DNA from: Acanthacorydalis orientalis | Lineage: Eukaryota; Arthropoda; Insecta; Megaloptera; Corydalidae | Assembly (NCBI GenBank): GCA_034766995.1 | Contig: CM068323.1 | Location: 20,568,112-20,632,111, forward strand | Direction: 5' to 3' | DNA length: 64,000 nt | Part shown: one piece after another, positions 51,897 to 62,799 of the stretch | Numbering within the stretch: the first letter of the stretch is position 1 | How the letters are laid out: each line of letters starts with the position of its first letter | Translations under genes and position numbers: made by a program | Notes under the pieces: model-generated | The model's input: the letters and a program-made list of their open reading frames with translations, nothing else | Told to the model about the DNA's origin: nothing | Database searches by the model: none

Positions 51897-53470
51897 TTAT
51901 TTGACAGTAATAGCAGATTTTTTCCAAACAAACACAATAAAACGAAATCTGGGCGATGAATAATATGTCATTTCCCAACATATGTTTTTAATGAATAAAT
52001 TATTTTCCATGTTACTTAATTCTTTCATTTACTGACAGCAACGCTTGGAGTTTTTCGTTGACGTGGCAGCCACAGCCCATTTTCTTTTCATTTATGACAA
52101 ATCGATACGTCAACTTAAGCTTTTTATAATTCATGTTTTATTTATAAACACACAAGAAATATTCAAAACGGTTAATTATACAAAAGTTGTTTTTGTACGA
52201 AGATAAATCATAAAAAATAATTAGAGTTATTTGTGGTAGAGAAATTTATAAAAGAATATTCAGCGTTTCTTATAAGAATATTTTTAGCATGGAAAATAAA
52301 TAATAATGTATTATTTAAGGTTATATATATATATATATATATTCTTTTTTATATATTTGATTTTCTGAATTTGTTTCAGGTAAGCTTCTGACTTTCTACA
52401 TTTATTTCTTCTCATTGAAATATATTGAAAATCAACAAAGGCGTAAGTTTGAGTTCAGATTTATAATCAATATTTTTTACTTTTTTTCACAGAACTATAT
52501 TTTCAAATTAGTTAACTTCAATTATACATTTCTTGTTTTTTAAAAAAATAGTTTACATTAAAGAATATAAGATTTTTTAAAGTAAAAGTTTTTAATTGAA
52601 AATACATGGAAATGAATAGTAAATTTTAAATGGTTTATAATAAATACGTTTTATGTACTATATAATAATATAAATATATAAATATAATAATATAATTTAA
52701 TATTCATTTTATTAAAATTTTATTTGGATTTTTGATTAAATAATTATTTGGAAATATTTACAATTATTTTCAAAATCGGAACATTTGAGTTTCTTTTAAT
52801 TACTTTTTCATAATTTGATGTCTATTTCGAGTAATAAAAAATATATTGTAAATTATTTTTTTTAAAAAAAAATAGAAAATTAAATAATATTGTAACTAAT
52901 ATTCTGATTTCAATATTTAACAATTTTTATAAATAGCAGAAGGTCAGTTAGCTTCTAGAGTTTTTATTTCCTTTCAATAATAAACACATAATCAAATGGT
53001 TTCTGAGAAAAAGCAATTATTTAACGTGGGCTTTTATTCTCTTTAATGAATAATTTTCATTTCCAAGTATAAATAATCAATATGTCAGCACATAAAACGC
53101 ACATTTAAGTTACTTGTTATATATTGAGAAGGAAAATAAATTCTGTTAGCTTGAATAGTAAACCTCAATGTTCAATAATATTTTCATGCTTTATTTAACA
53201 ATGAAGGTCGATAATTATTTATAGTTTTTTGTGAAAAAAGTACAAAAAAATAGTATTTTTATAAATTCAAAAATATACTCATACTTAAATACAGAAAAAT
53301 GATTGTGATTCACGAAAAATAAAACATATTAAGCTTTTTGAATTTTAAACAAATGTATTTTATTTATACTTCACGAATGCTTTATTCACTGTTCGTATTA
53401 AATGGTTACAGTACACATTCGTTGTTAATTTACCAAATAAATCGAGCATTTAAATAAGTACCCAATGGAT
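50460..53470. other. AT-rich noncoding DNA with TA arrays
   Basis: No gene seen in about 3 kb. TA arrays at about 50778-50824, 51669-51692, 51846-51895 and 52322-52341. The minus-strand open frame 51793-51981 is largely repeat translation. Confidence 0.6.
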
Positions 53471-53479
53471 TAAACACAT

Positions 53480-54010
53480 ACATTCGGGTACGATTCATTC
53501 TAACAATGAAGATTTATTATCATTCTCGTCGTTCTATCTTGTCAGTAATACCCGATCGTTTATGGTCTCTCTGTTTCGAAACGAATTCGTCGTCGACAAT
53601 TTCCGATCCACCTGTATATACGTAAACTTTCTAATAAGTACCTCATAGTAACGTGCGTACGAATGTACGTGCACGTGGTATTATTTTTCCGACTATGCTC
53701 GCCCCTAAAATCGCTTTATCGTAGAAGTCCGTTCACCCATATTCGAACGAAGTTGTAAATCGAAAGGGTGTGTTTCTGTGAACAAGTTAAAAATATGAGC
53801 TCACCAGCTAATAAATTTCAACGTTGTTACCGTCGACTCGCTATTTAATGTTGTTTTTTAAAAAAATTACCGACTTTCATGTCGTCGGAATTTCTGTGTG
53901 TTTACGACGCATTGTTTGGATCGTTGATGGACGCATAGAGGTGCTCAAAAGGAACGTAGAAACAATGTTCGAGTTGTTTCGCACTTAAATTGGTGCGAGT
54001 GAAGTACGTG
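53480..54010. other. CpG-rich island with E-box, candidate regulatory module
   Basis: About 530 GC-richer bases (CG-dense at 53520-53610 and 53640-53760), with CACGTG at 53672-53677 and GTCGTCGAC near 53591. No long open frame. It borders the satellite array on its right. Confidence 0.3.
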
Positions 54011-54088
54011 TTGTTGAATGTGACGAATTATATAATAAACACGTACATCCATATATATATATATACATTGAATGATTAAGAGGGATTG

Positions 54089-55195
54089 ACAAATAGGTTT
54101 CATCCGAAAAACGAAACTTGGGATAAGAATTATGTGATATTTTAATCGATATTCAATTTTTGGTCAATTTTATGTTTAGTTCTAAACATATTCTGGTCAC
54201 AAAAAGTAATTTCTAGGGATTAAAAATTGGTTTAATGCTTGTTTCACATCTTTGTGTTCATAAAGGATTGAATTCGTGGTAAAAAAAAGAAAAATTTTTT
54301 CGAAAAAATTTTCGGCTAAAACTTAAGGGGTGTATACCTTGACGTTTTTTTTGACTAAAAATCGAAAGTCTAAAAACTGAACTTTTTTTAGTATAGATCG
54401 AATCTAATAGACATAACAAATAGTATTCATGTGAAAAACGAAGCTTGGGATAAGAATTAGGTGATATTTTATTCGATATTCGATTTTATGTTCAGTTCTA
54501 AGCTTATTCCGACCTCTAAAAATACTTTCTAGAGGTTTAAAATTGGTTTAAAGCTTGTTTTACATCTGTATGTTCATTAAAGATGGAATTCGTGCCAAAA
54601 AAACGAAATTTTTTTTCGAAAAAATTTTCGGCTAAAACTTAAGGGGTATACCTTGACGTTTTTTTCGGTTGAAAATCGAAAATCTGAAAACTAAGTTTTT
54701 TTCACTACAGATCGAATCTAATAGACATAACAAATATGTTTCATGTGAAAAACGGTGCATGGGATAATAGTTATGCGATATATGAATCGATATTCAATTT
54801 TATGTTTAGTTCCAAGCTCATTCCGACCACAAAAAATACTTTCTAGGGGTTCAAAATTGATTTAATGCGCGTTTCACGTCTTTTTATTCATAAAAGATCG
54901 GATTCATGGTAAAAAAACGAAAATTTATTTCTAAAAAATTTTCGTCTAAAACTTAAGGGGTATACCTTGACGTTTTTTTTGGCTAAAAATCGAAAGTCTA
55001 AAAGATAGACTTATTTCGGTATAGATCGAATCTAATAGACATAACAAATATATTTCATGCAAAGAACGGCGCATGGGATAAAAATTATGCGATATTTGAA
55101 TCGATATTCAATTTTTGTTCAATGTTATGTTGAATTCTAAACTTGTTCCGACCACCGAAGTACTTTCTAGGGCTATAAAAAATTTGTTTAATGCT
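54089..55195. repeat. Satellite-like tandem array, about 3.5 copies of a 314-327-bp unit
   Basis: The anchor ACAAAT begins at 54089, 54416, 54730 and 55044, giving periods of 327, 314 and 314 bases. All complete copies share GATATT..TCGATATTC, then TTTCTAG, then TTCGAAAAAATTTTCGGC-type dyads, then AAACTTAAGGGGTATACCTTGACG and GATCGAATCTAATAGACATA. Copies 2 and 3 lack a 12-base stretch present in copies 1 and 4. Copy 4 is cut off at 55195. No open frame. Each monomer carries two self-complementary motifs, CGAAAAAATTTTCG and GGTATACC, typical of satellite units. The family is not known to me. Confidence 0.9.
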
Positions 55196-55280
55196 CAGTG
55201 TGGGATTAAGGGAGAAATTCGGATTAGGCGGTCGCCTGGGACCCCGTGAGTGAGATGAGCCCCGTTGAAGATCTCAAAAA
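55196..55280 (+). mobile_element. Probable hAT-type transposon terminus inserted in the satellite
   Basis: At 55196 the satellite stops and sequence beginning CAGTGTGGGATTAAGG starts, followed by a GC-rich stretch (GGCGGTCGCCTGGGACCCCG, 55227-55246). A CAGTG start followed by GGATTAAG and a GGGACCCC-type block resembles hAT-family ends as I remember them. The other terminus and the matching 8-base target duplication (TAATGCTC would be expected) are not found downstream, so the element is truncated or the assignment is wrong. No transposase frame is visible. Confidence 0.35.
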
Positions 55281-55289
55281 TAACAAGCA

Positions 55290-56765
55290 AACTTAAAATA
55301 CCATATATAAAATGTGTTAATAGTGGCGAAGTCAACCGGGTTTATTAATAAATTATACACTTGAAATATACAGACACATTTTAGTTTTCAATACAAAAAA
55401 TTATGGTCTTACATGACTGATAATTTTGATAAATTTGATTTGACTCAGTATATTTTATGATGCTACATAAAATACTATATATTTGAAAAAGATTTTACGG
55501 TTTTAAAAATATTTGTTTATAATTATCACTTCCTTTTTTAATTTTAAGAGGTCTATTATTTAAGTTCATTAAATAAATGAAATAACGAAAAATTGGAGAT
55601 AATATTATTGATTTTAGTTTAAAATAAATAATTAACAATTTAATTTTAAATATATATTTATTGACAATTTCAAATTTAGAATTTTTCTTCATATTTTTTT
55701 AAAAAAATAATAAGTACCCCATTAATAATTAATTTCAATTCTTATACCTGGACTAATTTCAAAATAATATAATAAAATAAGAAAAAAATAAAACTATACA
55801 AAATAATGAAATTTTTAAATAAAACAAAAATCTTATCACATTTTATGAATTTAAATAATCATAGACTCGTACAGTTTTGTTTCATTAATGAATCAAAGAA
55901 TACATTTTTTTTATAATTTCATTTCAATAATAAAATCAATTCATAAAACAATTAGTACATTTGATCATTACTTTTAAGTGAATTTTAATCATAAATTTGT
56001 TCGATTTTCATTAACAAAATTTGATGTTATACTGTATTAAATAATTTAATATTTATATTTAATAGATTGCAAAAAGTATTTCATTACTTGCTTTTCTAAA
56101 TAATATAAAACATAGCAATATGGAACATAAGCGGAGACTTCATTTAAACTGAAATATTTTGTACCCTGAACAAAATAAATTACAGTAGCAATATTTCAAA
56201 TTAATTTCATTGAGAGGACTGAATTCATTGTTTTTTCCACCATCTGAAAAAAATAACTTAATTGATTTTATTGACAGAATTCAACAAACAAATAACGTAC
56301 ATAGTTTTTTTAAACATACGCCAGTACTGATTTTCAATCGTATTTGAATAAAAAAATACGGCATCAATATAAACACATACATGTAATTCTAGATGATACA
56401 TGATGTCATTCGATTTAATATCTTCCGTTCAAATACATTACGACAGGTCTGTACTCGAATAATTTCAAGTGAATTAAGTTTCGTTTAAAAGCAAATGAAA
56501 CAAAATTGAATTAGCGCTATTTATGTAACGTACAAGCGTACGGGTGAATTAAAAATAATATATAACGTACAATCTCGTACAAGAATTGCCGTAATCATAT
56601 TTAATCATGCGTGCGTGCGTTAAAAATTAAATCAGGGCACAAAATGTGTAACAGCATAGAAACGTCACAGATAAAAGTAATGTACTTGGGCATTTAGACA
56701 TATGACGGGGATGTGCGTTTTCAGATTTACAGATTTTGTTACTGGTAAAGCATATATATGCATAA

Positions 56766-56844
<79 letters not shown>

Positions 56845-57764
56845 TGTGTACGTTTGCGAATGTAGACAAACAATACCAAAACACATGTCAGTACTAAATA
56901 AAATTTAGTGTTTTTTCCTCCCATTCGAAGAATGACATCATGAAAACAACATGTATATGTGTGGACGAGAGGGCAAGGAAACGTTTAATTTAATTTTTTT
57001 TTGAGTTATGTTAACTTGTCAGTTAATTCTCTCTTTTATTTTATTCTGCATTCGTTATAATCTTTTTTTTCAAAAAAATGTACGTTATGAAATTCTATTT
57101 GATTGTCTGTGTTGATATATATATATATAAACGTAATGGTGGTAAGAGTAACTTAATTTACAAAGTAAACGCTTATTCGGGAAAATTTTTAATATAAAAT
57201 TTATAATTATATCAAAACTTATTAAGTTGTATTAATTTTCCTTCATATTTTCATATTATATCAGATTTAATGTTCATCGTTAAATATAACTGTATTCAAT
57301 TCATTTATGCTGATTTTGTTTTCTATTTCTATGAATTTTAATTATAGGTAAATACTGTAAAATTATATATGAATAAACATCTGTAAAGATATTAGAATAA
57401 AGGACTAAATTTTTCTGTGTAGGTTGTATCAATAAATCTTTTTTAATTTATTTTTTTTTAAAAATTGCAAACTCATAAACGATTTAATTATTATTAGAAA
57501 TTATTATATAGCATTATTATATATATATATATATATTGAATTTCATCAATTGTTCATTTACTTCTGTAAACTATTTGCCTTGTTGTACTTTTCAATTTGT
57601 TAAAAAGCTGGATACTTAGATGAAGACAAACATTGTCATGATTAAATTCTCCTATGAATATAAGATAATCGATTTATTATTGTAATTAGCATAGTTTACA
57701 ATCATGTTCAAACTTATAACACTTTCCATAGTTCATGAAATGTCACCCAACTCGTTATCTTATT

Positions 57765-57823
<59 letters not shown>

Positions 57824-57830
57824 TGTATAT
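55290..57830. other. AT-rich noncoding DNA with long TA array
   Basis: No gene seen. A very long TA array lies at about 56769-56841, shorter ones at 57115-57129, 57519-57537 and 57765-57818. Several overlapping open frames at 56627-56924 are repeat translation. Confidence 0.6.
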
Positions 57831-57836
57831 ATATCG

Positions 57837-57950
57837 TAGGTCGTTTGATAAGTTTGGTAAATTTGTATGATATGGTGTCATCAATCATTTGAAAACGTTA
57901 AGGCTATCAAGCGCGTCACTTTTCGAACTAGCCTAGGCGAAACTTCACTA
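57837..57950 (+). repeat. Possible mariner-like terminus
   Basis: TAGGTCGTTTGATAAGTTTG starts at 57837 next to a TA array and looks like the outer end of a mariner-type terminal repeat (G-rich start, then TTTGATAAGTTT). About 110 GC-richer bases follow, to GCCTAGGCGAAAC. No opposite end and no transposase frame were found, so this is a weak assignment. Confidence 0.25.
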
Positions 57951-57960
57951 ACATAGGCCC

Positions 57961-58032
57961 AAATGAAGAACGTAGTAAAAATGAATAATGGGGCCGAAAT
58001 GAAGAAGAGATCCGAAATGAAGAAATGGACCG
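57961..58032. repeat. 18-bp minisatellite, four units
   Basis: Units start at 57961, 57979, 57997 and 58015, each beginning AAATGAA(G/T)AA; units 2-4 end in CCG. The next 18 bases (58033-58050) are a degenerate fifth unit. Because 18 is a multiple of three, the minus-strand frame 57928-58140 shows a matching hexapeptide pattern ending in SF. This is a consequence of the repeat and not evidence of a gene. Confidence 0.8.
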
Positions 58033-58296
58033 TAAATTAAGGTCCCAAACTTGAAAATTTGACTCGGTGAGAAGAAATTCGTTCATTCTTTTTATAAGTA
58101 TATGTTTATAATTTCTTATTTGTGTAAATGCGAAAAACAAATAAGTAACCAGAAAAATGATAATTGATTAATAATTAATAAATAAGCATTCGAATTTATC
58201 TGCAAATTGAGTTCATATTTTTGCATTAGACTAAATTAAGATAAATACCACTAAATAAGACAAAATTATTATTACTTATTAAATGTTTATATAGCA

Positions 58297-58670
58297 TTAA
58301 TTATTATAGAGAAGCGTAATTTGAATAGTATTTAAAACTGACATATTTGAAAATGCAAATAAATTTATAACTTCCCTCCGCACACACTTTAAAACATTAA
58401 TCACTTTAGAATTAGATTCATGACTTACAATATAAACCGAATAATACAATATTTTTAAATCGACTGCTACAGTTATTTTTCCATTTTTCGATTCGATTTT
58501 CCGAGATAATCTAGGATAATAAATCCTTATCCAATATCGTACCTTATTTGTATACTTATCAGCTATCTTTCGATGATACGATAAGTCACTTTTAAACTTG
58601 TAACAGCGACATATTTTCAACTCGCTGGAAAGCAGTAACTTATACGAGAACGTAAAGAATAATAATTCGA
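58297..58670 (-). other. Unassigned open frame of about 125 codons beyond the TA repeat
   Basis: On the minus strand a stop-free stretch runs from the TA array at 58680-58732 down to 58297. Excluding the Ile-Tyr repeat part, about 125 codons of non-repetitive sequence remain open. The translation is Lys-, Ile- and Tyr-rich and shows no domain I recognise. No start outside the repeat or splice site is convincing. Probably chance, but long for this base composition. Confidence 0.12.
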
Positions 58671-58677
58671 ACGCACA

Positions 58678-58679
<2 letters not shown>

Positions 58680-58748
<69 letters not shown>
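58680..58748. repeat. (TA)n then (TG)n compound microsatellite
   Basis: Pure TA from about 58680 to 58732, then TG to about 58748. Confidence 0.95.
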
Positions 58749-58789
58749 AAGAAAAATTCATCCCGGTTCTGTAAGTAAGTAGTTGATGG

Positions 58790-59330
58790 CGTATATTATG
58801 GAAAGCTCGTTATATGGAAAGCAGTTACCTACGCGCGAAATTTCATTCCGTTGACTCAGCACAACGTCTCGCGTGCGCGTTTTTCTTCCACTTCCACTGA
58901 CGCGGTAGAACATCGCTACTACAACTCATACTAGTCAGACAGACAGGGCCGTATATTGTTATTAAGCGGCCGTTTCGTAGACAGCGAGTCGCGGATAAAC
59001 GGACACATGCGCGAGCGACGTGATGCAGCCGGTCCCGTTTCAATGTCGGCTATGACGACGTCGACAACGAGGAACCCCGTCCCACAAAATCCGGTCGTGA
59101 TATATGGCGCAGTATTAGCACGGCTAATTTACTCCGAAATTGCTGATGAGTGAAAAAAGTATTCATTCATTCGACGCGGCATTGATAGCCGCGCGTCGTT
59201 CCTTTTCGCTCTATTTTCTCTCACTCTGTCTTTAGCTATCTTCCTCCGTTTACCATTCCGCAGGCCCTGCCGGCAGGATTTTTTTTTATTTATCTTTCGG
59301 TCCGTGTTTGTTTTTGACAGTGGGATAATA
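58790..59330. other. Strongest CpG-rich island, candidate promoter or enhancer
   Basis: About 540 bases with the densest CG content in the window (58865-58890, 58965-59100, 59175-59200). It contains TGACTCAGCA at 58852-58861 (AP-1 / Maf-type half site), repeated CAGACAGACAGG at 58936-58947 and GACGACGTCGAC near 59053-59064. Overlapping short open frames run on both strands without known domains. Function is inferred from composition and site content only. Confidence 0.4.
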
Positions 59331-59339
59331 CGCATGTAT

Positions 59340-59770
59340 CCAGTGTACGTTGTTTATTACGAATGATCAACATTTTTTTTATGTACATCTTCGTGTTTTC
59401 CTCTGACGAGGGAAAATTTATAACATTTTTTTTTGCCTCCCATCGTATTAAATATGATATGTTTTATGTATCGACATGTTGTTTATTTATTTTTATACGA
59501 TGCCTTCCAAAAAAAAAATCGTTTCGATTTTTTATTACTCGTATTTCCGTATTATTAAACTATACTTGTATAGAACGTACATAAATTCTGGTACAGATTT
59601 ACGTTCCTAGTTCTGTATAAGATTTTCAAGTAAATTAAATCGAAACGAGTCAGGACTTTTAAGAATAAAGTGAAAAGAGACTAACGTATTGCTTGGTAAC
59701 CGAGAAGAATTCTTGTATATTAAATTTCGTTTATATTGAAATACAATTATTTTTGTCATACTTCTACATA
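59340..59770. other. Mixed-composition noncoding DNA
   Basis: No recognised gene; the open frame 59363-59584 is Phe-rich and unassigned. Confidence 0.5.
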
Positions 59771-59773
59771 TTG

Positions 59774-59775
<2 letters not shown>

Positions 59776-59827
<52 letters not shown>
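59776..59827. repeat. (TA)n array
   Basis: About 52 bases of pure TA alternation. Confidence 0.95.
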
Positions 59828-59828
<1 letters not shown>

Positions 59829-59834
59829 CAACAT

Positions 59835-60600
59835 TATCACTTAAACAATTATTATAGAATATATACACAAAGTTCTTCGTTTTTGATTTTCCATACCGTT
59901 CCATCTTTTTTCTCGAAAAGTTTTCTTGCATATGTCGTTTAACCAATTCCTCTTCGTTTTCTTGTTCGTTTATATTTCCAGCCTTAAAATATTCCTCAAT
60001 TTTATATTCATTTCTTTCATTCATCACATCTTTACATTCCATGGATGAATTCTATGTATTCTTTTCTGAATTTTACAATACATATATTTATTCAGCGTTC
60101 TCACATCTTTTAGTATTACATATTCATGCACTTTAGTATAATTTTTACTATTTCTCCCCTGTCTCTTAATTTTATATATTTTATACATTTTATCCACATC
60201 CACAATAATTCAACTTTGAAATCAGTTCGTCGATTTTCCGTCCTTATATTATTCCATGCTTTCTAATAAAATTCTCTCCTTTATTTTCTATATCACTGTT
60301 TTAAACTTTTTTTATAGTAAAGTCCGTTTTATTTATTTGAATAATTTTACATACATTTTATCTTTCTTCAGTTTTGTTTCCAGATTTTATTATATAGTAC
60401 TAGTTTTTCATTAGAATTTGTTTTTTTTTTATATTTATCTGCAATCAGATTCCATTGTCTTTATATATTTTATAACGATCAATTATTTCTATTATATATA
60501 AAATATCAGTTTGTTTTCTTATTATTGTTTTCTTTTAATATTTTTATTATCTTCTACTTTGTTAAAAATTGTATTTTCTATAATTTCTTTGTAAATTTGG
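59835..60600 (-). pseudogene. Purine-biased, coding-like relic, possibly of a retrotransposon
   Basis: The minus strand is strongly purine-rich for about 750 bases. In broken frames it yields Lys/Glu/Asn-rich peptides typical of long charged ORFs, for example NEQENEEELVKRHMQENFSR (from the frame 59764-60042), then ENKGENFIRKHGII and IYKEIIENTIFNKVEDN further upstream. Consecutive fragments lie in different frames separated by stops, as in a decayed coding region. Charged, K/E-rich protein is common in insect non-LTR retrotransposons, but no reverse transcriptase or endonuclease motif is visible, so the source is unproven. Confidence 0.25.
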
Positions 60601-60645
60601 TTTATATATATATATATATTGCATATATATATATATATATATTGC
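60601..60645. repeat. TA arrays with repeated TTGCA junction
   Basis: Two TA runs each end in TTGCATA, giving a tandem unit of about 24 bases. Confidence 0.85.
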
Positions 60646-60659
60646 ATATATTTTTGAAT

Positions 60660-62400
60660 TCTCTTTCGATTTTTTTATTATTTTAAATCTATTTCATGTT
60701 TACTACTCTCAAAGAGTTATTAAAACATATAAAAATATAAATATCTAGAAAAAACGATACATTTCGAAAAAAAATATAAGTTAATTAATATCATAAATAA
60801 CATGTCAAGTATTTGACGAAAAATTCTGAAAATTATATTATTTTTAAAGATTTTTTCGAAAAGATTACATTAATTTAATTGTTAATAGATGAAGAAACTT
60901 AATGAAATTATACTCATATAGTAAATTATTCCAGTACTGCAGTACTATTCTGATTCTATAATGAATAATAAGTGAATAATCTACTTATATTTGAATTTCA
61001 TTTATAGAAATTCTAACCCAAATGTAATAACTATGAGTATATATGCTTGTACAATGCATTAGTATCATCATTTGGGAACATATTCCCCTGGTAAATGTCC
61101 ATCAGTGATCGATATTGCGAATCTAATGTTCATTGTAATACGTCAACCCTCGTTTAATCGTCGCAAAATGTTCTGAATACAATATAATATCATTTGAAAT
61201 ATGTATAAACGCACTCACACATTTATTATATATATATATATATATATATATAAGGAAGAGAGAAAGGTACAGGGTGACGGCACGTCACTTGCAATCTAAT
61301 ATGTATCGTCGACATGACATGAAAAATGAACAGTTCTTTTATGTAAAATTGAATTTTTGCTCGAGACAAAAATATAGAATAAAAGTTAACGTGCAAAATG
61401 AAAACGACGATAAAATAGATATTTTATTTTAAATACAACGATGGTTATTGTCAAAGACATTTTTATTAACAAATGTTTTACAGCATTTACCATTATCGAA
61501 TATGTATTCATAAAAGTCAAACTTTCGAAAATATGTTAAAATATTTGCGAATTGTCTACAGTACTTGTTTGTTTTTTATTGTTTTATTCGATGAGGCTTT
61601 ATATTTTGCATAGTAGGTATGATATGCAATGCTCTTCTTTTAAAATTGATTGAATATAAATAAATTATTTTTCTCTTTCGAGAAATTCTTAAGAAGATAC
61701 ATGATATATTTTAGACTATTAGACAGATGTATGAAGCAAATATAATATTGTATCAGATTATTTTATAAGAAATTATATTATTCTCTAATGCTATAATTTC
61801 CGATGTATAGAAACTCGCATCAAAACGGTTTAAGAAATTTTTTTTTGATATTTCTTATAATTGTGTGCATATATACTTAAATATTAATGCTATTTTATTT
61901 AGAGCAATCTCATGTTTTATTTTCAGTTGATGGTATTATCTCACTTAAATAAAACATTTAACATAATAAATTATAAATTTTCGTTTTTATTCATTGAATA
62001 TTTATAGGTATTACTTTATTTTGATACGAAATATTTAATAAATCAATGCCCTTTTGCAACACAAATAAAATAATATATTTTTATAATCAATACTTAATTT
62101 AATAGACTGATTCATTTTTTCCGCACTTTATTATGTAGTAAATCTTAAGTAAGTTCTTTTCATTCTTTATATTCAAATTACTGAAATGTATCTATAGTGA
62201 CATCAACAAATAGCATTATAATAGCAAAAAAGTGTAGTTATTTTTATAAATAAAATAAATTAGAATAATTTCATTACTTAAGTACATCTATTGTTAACTC
62301 ACTTTTATCTAAATAATATAATATTGAAAATAATCTAATGTTAAAAAGTTGATCGGAAAATTATTAAAGTTTTCGTCAATTAAAGTTTAAAAGTAATATC
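60660..62400. other. AT-rich noncoding DNA
   Basis: No gene seen. A TA array lies at about 61228-61252 and is followed by a GC-richer patch with the dyad GTGACGGCACGTCAC at 61274-61288 (two CRE-like half sites facing each other). Confidence 0.55.
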
Positions 62401-62406
62401 ATTCTA

Positions 62407-62407
<1 letters not shown>

Positions 62408-62455
<48 letters not shown>

Positions 62456-62717
62456 CTAGACCGGAACAACCACCATTTTCGCCTATAAATATTTTGTTTT
62501 CGGTTGAAACTACTGTTCATGCTGTTTCCGGTCAAATAGGTTTGTTCGTAAAATTATTGACGAACTTAGTGAATGGAATAAACTATTATACCCGAGAGTT
62601 TGAAACTAGTTTTGTTTACAAAACGGCAAACAATAAAATAAAGAAGAGCAACATTTCTCAATACTGTTCAGTAGTTTCTAAAATTTGAAATTAACAAAAC
62701 TAAGAAAACTTTATCAA

Positions 62718-62792
<75 letters not shown>
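62408..62792. repeat. TA array, dyad and CT/TA array
   Basis: TA alternation at about 62408-62455. An inverted pair GACCGGAA (62459-62466) and TTCCGGTC (62526-62533) lies in a GC-richer stretch just after it. A CT run starting near 62718 passes directly into a TA array to about 62792. The open frame 62494-62688 uses a TTG start and is unassigned. Confidence 0.8.
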
Positions 62793-62794
<2 letters not shown>

Positions 62795-62799
62795 ATATG

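Noticed and set aside
54089..55195. Possible CRISPR-like or gene-cluster tandem structure
   Set aside because: The units are contiguous 314-327-bp monomers without spacers and without open frames; it is a satellite in a eukaryotic genome.
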